Shown here one piece after another: positions 1 through 5,255 of a stretch of 5,255 nt of DNA. Made by a program: the position numbers and the translations under genes. Every line of letters starts with the position of its first letter. The first letter of the stretch is position 1. The stretch spans positions 1 to 5,255 of the forward strand of contig JAKAGP010000162.1 of NCBI GenBank assembly GCA_021825785.1, written 5' to 3'. Origin of the DNA: Nitrospirota bacterium (GTDB lineage Bacteria > Nitrospirota > Thermodesulfovibrionia > Thermodesulfovibrionales > JdFR-88). A model generated the notes under the pieces. The model did no database searches. It saw nothing but the letters and a program-made list of their open reading frames with translations, and was not told where the DNA came from.

Positions 1-1
1 A

Positions 2-1210
2 GACCAGGTGACCATAAGCCATGGGCCTGTCGGTTGCGGGCAGTACAGCTGGTGGTCCAGGCGGAACTACTATAACGGCAAGACGGGCATAGACACCTTT
101 GGCACCATGCACATCACTACCGATTTACAGGAAAAGGATATCGTCTACGGCGGGGACAAAGGCCTGGATGCCGCGCTGCATGAGCTTAAGGAGCTTTTCC
201 CTCTCTCAAGGGGAATAGGCATACTCTCCGAATGCCCGGTGGGGCTCATCGGAGACGACATAGAGGCGGTCTCCAAACGCGTAGCAAAGGAGTTTGAGAT
301 CCCGATAGTGCCGGTAAGGTGCGAGGGCTTCCGTGGAGTGAGCCAGTCCCTTGGCCATCACATCGCAAATGACACTATACGGGATTATATCCTGGGGAAA
401 GGGAAGCTTGAAAAGACCACGCCCTATGACGTGAACATCATTGGGGACTACAACATAGGCGGGGACGCCTGGGCCTCAAGGAAGATACTCGAAGAAATGG
501 GCCTCCGTGTGGTGGCGCAGTGGACCGGGGATTCCACGGTGAACGAGATAGCCATCGCGCACCAGTCCAAGTTGAACCTTATCCACTGCTACCGCTCGAT
601 GAACTACATATGCAGGCATATGGAGGAGGCCTACGGCATACCGTGGGTGGAGTTCAACTTCTTTGGCCCCACGAAGATATACGAAAGCATAAGGAACATA
701 GCCGCCCGTTTCGACGACCGGATAAAGGAAAACGCAGAGAAGGTCATCGCAAAATACAAATCCGTGATGGACGCCCTTATAGAGGAATACCGGCCGAGGC
801 TCGAAGGCAAGAAAGTGATGCTCTACGTGGGCGGGCTCAGGCCAAGGCACACGATAGGTGCCTATGAGGACCTGGGGATGGAGGTTGTGGCATCGGGCTA
901 CGAGTTCGGCCATAACGACGATTACAGGAGGACCTATCCGGAGATGAAAGAGGGCGCGGTGATAATGGACGACGCCACGCTTTATGAGATGGAAGAGTTC
1001 ACCAGGAGGCTCAAGCCGGACATGGTCGGCTCCGGCATAAAGGAAAAATACTCGTACCACAAGATGGGCGTGCCGTTCAGGCAGATGCACTCCTGGGACT
1101 ACTCCGGCCCCTATCACGGGTTCGATGGCTTCCCGGTGTTCGCCCGGGACATGGACATGACCGTGAACAGCCCCACATGGGGGCTCATCCGCCGCAAGAA
1201 GTCATCATAG
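2..1210 (+). CDS. nifD: Nitrogenase MoFe protein alpha chain NifD (5'-truncated by window edge)
   Basis: Alpha subunit of dinitrogenase, which holds FeMo-co and shares the P-cluster with NifK for ATP-dependent reduction of N2 to ammonia in the cytoplasm. The frame is open from base 2 and begins inside the protein ([17 protein letters not shown]), so about 80 N-terminal residues, including the first P-cluster cysteine, lie upstream; the GTG at 8 is an internal valine, not a start. Counting that GTG as residue 1, Cys10 and Cys76 match P-cluster ligands Cys88 and Cys154 of Azotobacter vinelandii. Cys194 (HCYRSMNY) and His361 ([12 protein letters not shown]) match the FeMo-co ligands Cys275 and His442. 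Arg18, Gln113, His117 and Arg278 match Arg96, Gln191, His195 and Arg359 around the cofactor. The sequence [16 protein letters not shown] is typical of Mo-type NifD rather than VnfD or AnfD. The clostridial-type internal insertion is absent. The stop TAG at 1208-1210 lies 15 bases before nifK, as expected for one transcript. Identity is very secure. Confidence 0.98.
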   Translation, partial: DQVTISHGPVGCGQYSWWSRRNYYNGKTGIDTFGTMHITTDLQEKDIVYGGDKGLDAALHELKELFPLSRGIGILSECPVGLIGDDIEAVSKRVAKEFEIPIVPVRCEGFRGVSQSLGHHIANDTIRDYILGKGKLEKTTPYDVNIIGDYNIGGDAWASRKILEEMGLRVVAQWTGDSTVNEIAIAHQSKLNLIHCYRSMNYICRHMEEAYGIPWVEFNFFGPTKIYESIRNIAARFDDRIKENAEKVIAKYKSVMDALIEEYRPRLEGKKVMLYVGGLRPRHTIGAYEDLGMEVVASGYEFGHNDDYRRTYPEMKEGAVIMDDATLYEMEEFTRRLKPDMVGSGIKEKYSYHKMGVPFRQMHSWDYSGPYHGFDGFPVFARDMDMTVNSPTWGLIRRKKSS

Positions 1211-1216
1211 AAGGAG
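1211..1216 (+). promoter_or_regulatory. Ribosome binding site of nifK
   Basis: AAGGAG directly follows the nifD stop codon and sits 9 bases before the ATG at 1226. It is a strong Shine-Dalgarno match at good spacing and fixes the nifK start. No promoter or terminator is visible in the 15-base nifD-nifK gap, so the two genes are very likely co-transcribed and translated in similar amounts. Confidence 0.85.
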
Positions 1217-1225
1217 AGCGCAAAA

Positions 1226-2731
1226 ATGAAGATAAGAGACCATAACGAGCTTTTTAAAGAACAGGTATACAAGGAGCAGTTCGAAAAGAAAAAAGAGTTT
1301 GAAAACCCCTGGCCCGCTGAGAAGGTGCAGGAGATAGCGGACTGGACGAAGACGAAGGAATACAGGGAGAAGAATTTCCAGAGGAAAAACGTAAAAATAA
1401 ACCCGGCCAAGGCCTGCCAGCCGCTTGGCGCTGTCTTCTGCGCCTCCGGTTTTGCGGGCGCAATGCCCTTCGTGCAGGGCGCGCAGGGGTGCGTGGCCTA
1501 TTTCAGGAGCCACTTGAACAGGCATTTCAAGGAGCCGATGGCTGCCATATCCACCTCCATGACGGAGGACGCTGCCGTCTTTGGCGGGCTCAACAATATG
1601 CTTGAAGGGCTGGAGAATGCCTATGCCCTTTACAAGCCCAGGATGCTGGCCGTCTGCACCACCTGCATGGCCGAGGTCATAGGGGACGACCTGAACGCAT
1701 ACATAAGGCAGGCCAAAGAGAAGGAGCTGATACCCAGGGACCTGCCGGTTCCCTTCGCCCATACGCCCAGTTTCGTTGGCTCCCATATAACGGGCTATGA
1801 CAATATGCTCAAAGGAATACTCTCCACGATAACCGCGGGCAAGAAGGGAGAGCAGAAGCAAAGGCTCAACATAATCCCAGGCTTTGACACCTATATGGGC
1901 AACATAAGGGAGATAAAAAGAATGCTTAAGCTGATGGGCGTGGAGCACACCGTGCTTGCCGATGTTAGCGAAACCTACGACTCCCCCAACACGGGCGAAT
2001 ACAAGCTCTATCCCGGCGGCACCCCGTTTGACCAGGCGGCGGATTCGATAAATTCCATGGCCACCGTCGCGCTCCAGAAATACTCCACGCTGAAGACGCT
2101 CGACTATATACGGAAGGAATGGGGGCAGAAGGCGGTTTCCCTATCGCCTATAGGCATTGGCAACACTGATGCCATGCTGGAGGAGATAAGCGCCATAACG
2201 GGCAAGCCAGTCCCGCAGGACCTGGAGGACGAGCGCGGGCGAGTCGTGGACGCCATGGTGGACTCTCATCCCTACGTACACAGGAAAAGGTTTGCCATGA
2301 TCGGGGACCCGGACCTGCTGCTGGGGCTGATAAGCTTCGTAATGGAGATGGGCGGAGAGCCCGTGCACATCGTCTGCACGAACGGGGACAAGGCTTTCGA
2401 GGCGGAGGCGAAAGCGCTTCTGGCCAGCAGCCCCTTCGGCGCGAACGGGACGGTCTATAACGGCAAGGACATGTGGCACCTGCGCTCGCTTCTGTTTACC
2501 GAGCCTGTGGACCTGCTGCTTGGGAACTCCTACACAAAATTTCTCTGGAAGGACACCGGCACGCCGCTTGTGCGGATAGGCTTCCCGCTTTTTGACAGGC
2601 ACCACCTGCACAGGTATCCGATCATCGGTTACCAGGGGGCGCTGAACATGCTTACGCAGATAGTGAACACGGTGCTCGATGAGATGGACAGAAACACGAT
2701 GGACTCAGCGAGCTTCGACGTGATCAGGTGA
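1226..2731 (+). CDS. nifK: Nitrogenase MoFe protein beta chain NifK
   Basis: Complete 501-residue beta subunit of dinitrogenase. It pairs with NifD in the alpha2beta2 MoFe protein and supplies half of the P-cluster ligands, through which electrons pass from NifH to FeMo-co. Cys64 (KACQPLGAV), Cys89 (QGCVAYFRS) and Cys147 (TTCMAEVIGDD) match P-cluster ligands Cys70, Cys95 and Cys153 of A. vinelandii NifK; Ser182 (HTPSFVGSH) matches Ser188, and Tyr92-Phe93 match Tyr98-Phe99. The C-terminal half has DSHPYVHRKRFA, GKDMWHLRSLLF and, at about 452-463, GFPLFDRHHLHR. The protein ends in a conserved-looking DVIR tail. The 63 residues before the first ligand cysteine form the long N-terminal segment of group I NifK. 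The length is slightly below the 523 residues of the Azotobacter protein. The ATG start is supported by AAGGAG 9 bases upstream and by alignment with the family N-terminus. Nothing suggests damage. Confidence 0.98.
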   Translation: MKIRDHNELFKEQVYKEQFEKKKEFENPWPAEKVQEIADWTKTKEYREKNFQRKNVKINPAKACQPLGAVFCASGFAGAMPFVQGAQGCVAYFRSHLNRHFKEPMAAISTSMTEDAAVFGGLNNMLEGLENAYALYKPRMLAVCTTCMAEVIGDDLNAYIRQAKEKELIPRDLPVPFAHTPSFVGSHITGYDNMLKGILSTITAGKKGEQKQRLNIIPGFDTYMGNIREIKRMLKLMGVEHTVLADVSETYDSPNTGEYKLYPGGTPFDQAADSINSMATVALQKYSTLKTLDYIRKEWGQKAVSLSPIGIGNTDAMLEEISAITGKPVPQDLEDERGRVVDAMVDSHPYVHRKRFAMIGDPDLLLGLISFVMEMGGEPVHIVCTNGDKAFEAEAKALLASSPFGANGTVYNGKDMWHLRSLLFTEPVDLLLGNSYTKFLWKDTGTPLVRIGFPLFDRHHLHRYPIIGYQGALNMLTQIVNTVLDEMDRNTMDSASFDVIR

Positions 2732-2758
2732 TTTTTGTTTTTTGTTTTTTGTTTTTTG
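2732..2758 (+). repeat. T-rich heptamer tandem repeat between nifK and nifEN
   Basis: Four units of TTTTTTG, the first lacking one T, follow the nifK stop directly and fill most of the 45-base gap before nifEN. Its composition contrasts sharply with the GC-rich flanking genes. There is no GC-rich stem in front of it, so it does not look like an intrinsic terminator. The transcript would carry a U-rich, unstructured stretch just upstream of the nifEN start, which could influence ribosome access or RNase cleavage. That role is inference. Short homopolymer-rich repeats like this are also prone to length variation. Confidence 0.8.
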
Positions 2759-2772
2759 ATTTCATGATCTTG

Positions 2773-2780
2773 AAGGATGG
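2773..2780 (+). promoter_or_regulatory. Possible ribosome binding site that decides the nifEN start
   Basis: The only purine-rich Shine-Dalgarno-like stretch here is AAGGATGG. It overlaps the ATG at 2777, leaving no spacer for that codon. It lies 8 bases ahead of the in-frame TTG at 2789, which is better spacing. The true start may therefore be TTG 2789, giving a protein four residues shorter. Both choices keep all N-terminal cysteines. I kept ATG 2777 as the default because it is the first standard start after the in-frame stop at 2771. Confidence 0.4.
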
Positions 2781-5255
2781 CTGACAACTTGAAAAATAAA
2801 GACGCTGATAAGCTTTTGAATGCGGGCTGCCGCCCCGGCGGCGGTTCGCAAAAGGTCTGCCGCTCGCGAGGAGGCGAATCATGCGCCTTCGACGGGGCCA
2901 TGATAGTGCTTCAGCCCATCGCGGACGCTGTCCACATAGTGCACGGGCCCATAGGGTGCGTGGGCAATTCCTGGGAAGGCCGGGGGACGCTGTCAAAAAA
3001 AGGCGTCTTCCACACCATGGGGCTTACTACCGCCATGGACGAGATGGACATCATCTACGGGGCCGAAGGGAAACTGCTGGAGGCGATCATGGAGGCGCAC
3101 GGCAGGCTGCATCCGCAGGCGGTATTCGTCCATTCCACATGCGTAAGCGGGCTGAACGGGGAGGACATAGACGCCGTCTGCAAAAAAGCCGAAGAGCTGA
3201 TCAACGGAGAGGCCGCGCACGGAAAGGTCTCTGTAAAGGTGATACCCGTGAACGCGCCAGGCTTCATAGGGCCCAAGAACCTGGGCAACAGGATAGCCGG
3301 AGAGGTGCTCCTGGATAATGTGATCGGCACGGAAGAGCCCGAATACACGACCGCTTTCGATATCAACCTGATAGGCGAATACAACATCGCAGGGGACTTG
3401 TGGCAGGTGGAACCGGTGCTTGAGGAGGCCGGCATCAGGGTGCTTTCAAGGATCACCGGGGACTCCACCTTCCGCGAGGTGGCGTACGCGCACATGGCAA
3501 AGCTTAACCTAGTTGTCTGCAGCCGCGCCCTTATCAATGTGGCAAGGAAGATGGAGAGAAAATACGGGATCCCATACCTGGAAGTCTCTTTCTTCGGGAA
3601 AACGGAGATGGCCAAGGCGCTCCGTGGGATCGCAGCCCTGCTGGACCCGGCAGGCGGCAAAGGGCTGAAGGGACAGGTTGAGGCCGTAATAGAAAAGGCA
3701 GAGTTGAAACTCGCGCTTGCCCTTGAGCAATACGGTTTTCTTAAAGGCAAAAGGGCGGTCCTGTATACGGGCGGGGTGAAGAGCTGGTCCATAATCCAGG
3801 CCCTCATGGACCTGGGGATAGAGGTTGCCGCCGTGGGCACGAAAAAGAGCACCTTCGAGGACGAAGAGAAGATGAGGCAGATACTGGGGCCGGACGCCCC
3901 TCTCTATGAGGACACGACCCCAAAGAATTTGAAGAGGCTCATGAAAGAAACCGTGGCCGATGTCCTGGTAGCGGGCGGCAGGAACCTGTATCTGGCGGTG
4001 AAAGAGGGGTTCCCTTTCGTGGATGTGAACCAGGAGAGGCACGTTCCCTATGCCGGATACGGCGGGCTGGTGAACCTGGCCGCCGATATAGCGAAGAGCA
4101 TACGTTTTTATGGCCGCCCGGAGTTTTTTCACGGCCGCATGGGCATTAATCGTATGATGCCCATTGATCTCAATAAAACCGGGGCCGCAAAGAATGCGCT
4201 TGCTGACCGCCCTTTACCCCTTAAGACTGACCCCCTTAAAAAGGGGCCGGGCGTTTCCATGGAAAAAGATCCCCTGAGGCACTCTCAATCCCTTGGGGCG
4301 GCCATGGCCCTCCAGGGGATCGACGGGTGCCTGCCATTGATACACGGCGCGCAGGGGTGCTCCTTTTTGCAGAAAGTGCTCCTGACAAAACATTTCAGGG
4401 AGCCCATCGCCCTGCAGAGCACAAAGCTCTTTACCGAAGAAGTGGTAATGGGAAGCGGGGAAAAGCTTTTGTCCGCCATCCGGGATATCATGGGCAAACA
4501 AAGGCCCGGGCTGCTTGCCGTGCTCACCTCCGGTCTTTCGGAGATAAAAGGGGATGACCTTGAAAGCGTGATGAAGCCGGAGATGAAAACCGGTACGGCA
4601 AGTTCTGATGGCAAGCTTGTATTGGTCCACACTCCGGATTATGCGGGCGGCCTTGAGGACGGCTACAGGAAAGCGGTTGAAGCCGTCATAAAAGGACTGG
4701 TCCCGCGGGGGGACAGATCGGCATGGCCGGATAAAGTGCGTGGCCGGATAAACATACTTGCCGGTTCCCACCTGACCCCGGCGGATTTTGGCGCGATAAG
4801 AGAGATCGTCCGGTCGTTTGGCTTGAAGGACCCCATCATCCTGCCGGACCTCTCCAGCCTGGACGGCAGCCGCCAGGGGCTGACCGCGCTTGCGGCCGGC
4901 GGCACAACCGTTGAACAGATAGGGCGGATGGCATCCTCCGAGTTCACCATCGTGATAGGGGAAAGCCTTGAGGCCGCTGCCTCCCTCCTCAGGGAAAGGG
5001 CCGGCATGGATTACAAGGTGCTTTCCGCCCCTTTCGGGCTTGAAGGCACGGACAGGCTTTTTGAAATGCTTTCCCAACTGAGCGGAAGGCCCGTGCCTGA
5101 AAAATACCAGAGGGAGCGCCGGATGCTTGTGGACGCGATGAGAGACGCCCATTTTTACTTAAGCGGCAAAAAGATCTGCCTGGCGCTGGAGCCGGACCAT
5201 GCGGCGGCGATATCGGGGATATTCCACGAAATGGGGGCGACGGCGCCTCTGGCCG
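2777..5255 (+). CDS. nifEN: Fused FeMo-co scaffold protein NifE-NifN (3'-truncated by window edge)
   Basis: One uninterrupted frame of 826 codons, open at the right edge, joins NifE (about 1-442), a linker (about 443-497) and NifN (from about 498). NifEN is the cytoplasmic scaffold that takes the NifB-made Fe-S core and, with NifH, matures it to FeMo-co by adding Mo and homocitrate for transfer to NifDK. NifE marks are SCAFDGA (Cys36), HIVHGPIGC (Cys61), HSTCVSGLNGED (Cys122), LIGEYNIAGDLW, VVCSRALINVARK (Cys248), LYTGGVKSWS, VAGGRNLY and VDVNQERHVPYAGYGG. Cys36, Cys61, Cys122 and Cys248 match A. vinelandii NifE Cys37, Cys62, Cys124 and Cys250. Cys18 and Cys28 resemble its N-terminal Cys15 and Cys25. 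NifN marks are HSQSLGAAMA, LIHGAQGC (Cys528 = NifN Cys44), KHFREPIALQST, TSGLSEIKGDD and HLTPADF. An in-frame TGA at 2771 limits the start to ATG 2777 or TTG 2789. The full protein is probably about 940 residues. Fusion of nifE and nifN is, as I recall, annotated in Geobacter. Confidence 0.95.
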   Translation, partial: MADNLKNKDADKLLNAGCRPGGGSQKVCRSRGGESCAFDGAMIVLQPIADAVHIVHGPIGCVGNSWEGRGTLSKKGVFHTMGLTTAMDEMDIIYGAEGKLLEAIMEAHGRLHPQAVFVHSTCVSGLNGEDIDAVCKKAEELINGEAAHGKVSVKVIPVNAPGFIGPKNLGNRIAGEVLLDNVIGTEEPEYTTAFDINLIGEYNIAGDLWQVEPVLEEAGIRVLSRITGDSTFREVAYAHMAKLNLVVCSRALINVARKMERKYGIPYLEVSFFGKTEMAKALRGIAALLDPAGGKGLKGQVEAVIEKAELKLALALEQYGFLKGKRAVLYTGGVKSWSIIQALMDLGIEVAAVGTKKSTFEDEEKMRQILGPDAPLYEDTTPKNLKRLMKETVADVLVAGGRNLYLAVKEGFPFVDVNQERHVPYAGYGGLVNLAADIAKSIRFYGRPEFFHGRMGINRMMPIDLNKTGAAKNALADRPLPLKTDPLKKGPGVSMEKDPLRHSQSLGAAMALQGIDGCLPLIHGAQGCSFLQKVLLTKHFREPIALQSTKLFTEEVVMGSGEKLLSAIRDIMGKQRPGLLAVLTSGLSEIKGDDLESVMKPEMKTGTASSDGKLVLVHTPDYAGGLEDGYRKAVEAVIKGLVPRGDRSAWPDKVRGRINILAGSHLTPADFGAIREIVRSFGLKDPIILPDLSSLDGSRQGLTALAAGGTTVEQIGRMASSEFTIVIGESLEAAASLLRERAGMDYKVLSAPFGLEGTDRLFEMLSQLSGRPVPEKYQRERRMLVDAMRDAHFYLSGKKICLALEPDHAAAISGIFHEMGATAPLA
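4103..4267 (+). other. Linker between the NifE and NifN parts of the fusion
   Basis: These bases encode about residues 443-497 of the fused protein. Recognisable NifE sequence ends near GGLVNLAADIAKSI, and recognisable NifN sequence resumes at DPLRHSQSLGAAMA. Between them lie about 55 residues with no clear match to either family. They are rich in Lys, Arg, Pro and Gly and contain three similar units: PLKT, DPLKKG and DPLRHS (the last belonging to NifN). The usual end of stand-alone NifE (Azotobacter has PVWEAVRRPAPWD) is not recognisable. The frame stays open throughout, and codon use looks like the flanks apart from the CCCCTT-rich stretch near 4211-4250. Confidence 0.75.
4232..4246. repeat. 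Short palindrome inside the nifEN linker
   Basis: CCCCTT (4232-4237), a three-base AAA spacer and AAGGGG (4241-4246) form a perfect 6-bp inverted repeat. A near-direct copy of its left arm, CCCCTTAAGA, lies 15 bases earlier at 4217-4226 (compare CCCCTTAAAA at 4232-4241). The palindrome falls in the least conserved part of the coding frame. It may be a remnant of a small palindromic repeat tolerated in frame, or chance; it is too short to identify as a named element. Confidence 0.5.
4259..5255 (+). other. NifN domain region of the nifEN fusion (partial)
   Basis: From the in-frame ATG at 4259 (residue 495) the protein aligns with stand-alone NifN from near its N-terminus. Azotobacter NifN has VSPLKASQTMGAALAILG where this has KDPLRHSQSLGAAMALQG. 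Later matches are HGAQGC, RHFREPVPLQTT against KHFREPIALQST, LTTGLSE against LTSGLSE, NTPDFSG against HTPDYAG, NLTPGD against HLTPAD, and PDLSGSLDG against PDLSSLDG. This region gives 332 residues of a domain usually near 450, so the C-terminal quarter lies to the right. As in NifN generally, only one ligand cysteine is evident (Cys528); Cys518 in GIDGCLPLIHG is additional and of unknown significance. Confidence 0.9.

Noticed and set aside
476..1117. Long open frame on the minus strand opposite nifD
   Set aside because: It is antisense to strongly conserved nifD codons and its translation shows no recognisable domain. It is a by-product of GC-rich coding sequence.
1205..1948. 247-codon minus-strand open frame opposite nifK
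   Set aside because: It lies opposite the conserved nifK N-terminal half, has no family resemblance and no plausible ribosome binding context.
2158..2172. TGGCAACACTGATGC, a near match to the sigma-54 -24/-12 promoter (GG-N10-GC)
   Set aside because: It lies inside conserved nifK coding sequence about 600 bases before nifEN, has mismatches in both boxes, and no NifA-type TGT-N10-ACA site was noticed nearby. Chance is more likely.
2732..2758. T-rich tract as an intrinsic terminator of nifDK
   Set aside because: I found no GC-rich inverted repeat immediately upstream, and the Ts are interrupted by G every seven bases.
2829..2842. GCCGCC-CC-GGCGGC inverted repeat near the nifEN start
   Set aside because: The loop is too tight for a full stem, and the bases encode the Gly-rich N-terminal segment between Cys18 and Cys28. 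Composition explains it.
2881..3318. 145-codon + strand frame overlapping the start of nifEN
   Set aside because: It is out of frame with the NifE reading, which carries all conserved motifs here. Its Arg/His/Gly-rich product is typical of a shifted reading of GC-rich DNA.
3055..3852. 265-codon minus-strand frame opposite the NifE part
   Set aside because: It has a low-complexity Ser/Pro/Ala-rich product with no domain, fully covered by conserved NifE codons on the other strand.
4268..4321. 9-base inverted repeat GATCCCCTG / CAGGGGATC around the NifN start
   Set aside because: The arms are 36 bases apart and lie in conserved NifN codons (DPL and QGID), so coincidence is the simpler explanation.
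4214..5152. 312-codon minus-strand frame opposite the NifN part
   Set aside because: The + strand encodes NifN throughout this interval, and the antisense product has no recognisable motif.

Overview
This window is the core of a molybdenum nitrogenase (nif) operon. It carries, all on the + strand and with almost no intergenic space, the 3' five-sixths of nifD, a complete nifK, and a long open frame that starts as nifE and continues without a stop into nifN. That last frame is a nifE-nifN fusion (nifEN) and runs off the right edge. No other gene, RNA gene, CRISPR array or mobile element could be supported; open frames on the minus strand and in other + frames are shadows of these genes.

Organism: a bacterium with a fairly GC-rich genome that strongly prefers ATA for isoleucine and AGG for arginine. 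NifK has the long N-terminal segment ahead of its first P-cluster cysteine, and NifD lacks the large internal insertion known from clostridial proteins. Both resemble the Azotobacter-type (group I) Mo nitrogenase. The codon habit and the fused nifEN would fit a Nitrospirota or Desulfobacterota/Geobacter-like lineage, but this is a weak inference and the sequence does not settle the taxon.

Layout: nifD ends at 1210. A clear ribosome binding site (AAGGAG, 1211-1216) lies in the 15-base gap before nifK (1226-2731). A 45-base gap follows, made mostly of a TTTTTTG heptamer repeat (2732-2758). nifEN starts near 2777 and is open for 826 codons to the window end. The NifE part covers roughly residues 1-442, a poorly conserved linker about 443-497, and NifN from about 498 onward. 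The last 110-130 residues of NifN are probably outside the window.

How the genes work together: NifD and NifK form the alpha2beta2 MoFe protein, which carries the P-clusters and FeMo-co and reduces N2 with electrons from NifH (not in the window). NifE and NifN are paralogues of NifD and NifK. They form the scaffold on which the NifB-made Fe-S core is matured with Mo and homocitrate before delivery to apo-NifDK. All cluster-ligand positions that can be checked are intact in all three genes, so the set looks functional. The most notable feature is the NifE-NifN fusion, with a linker that contains a small palindromic, repeat-like DNA segment.
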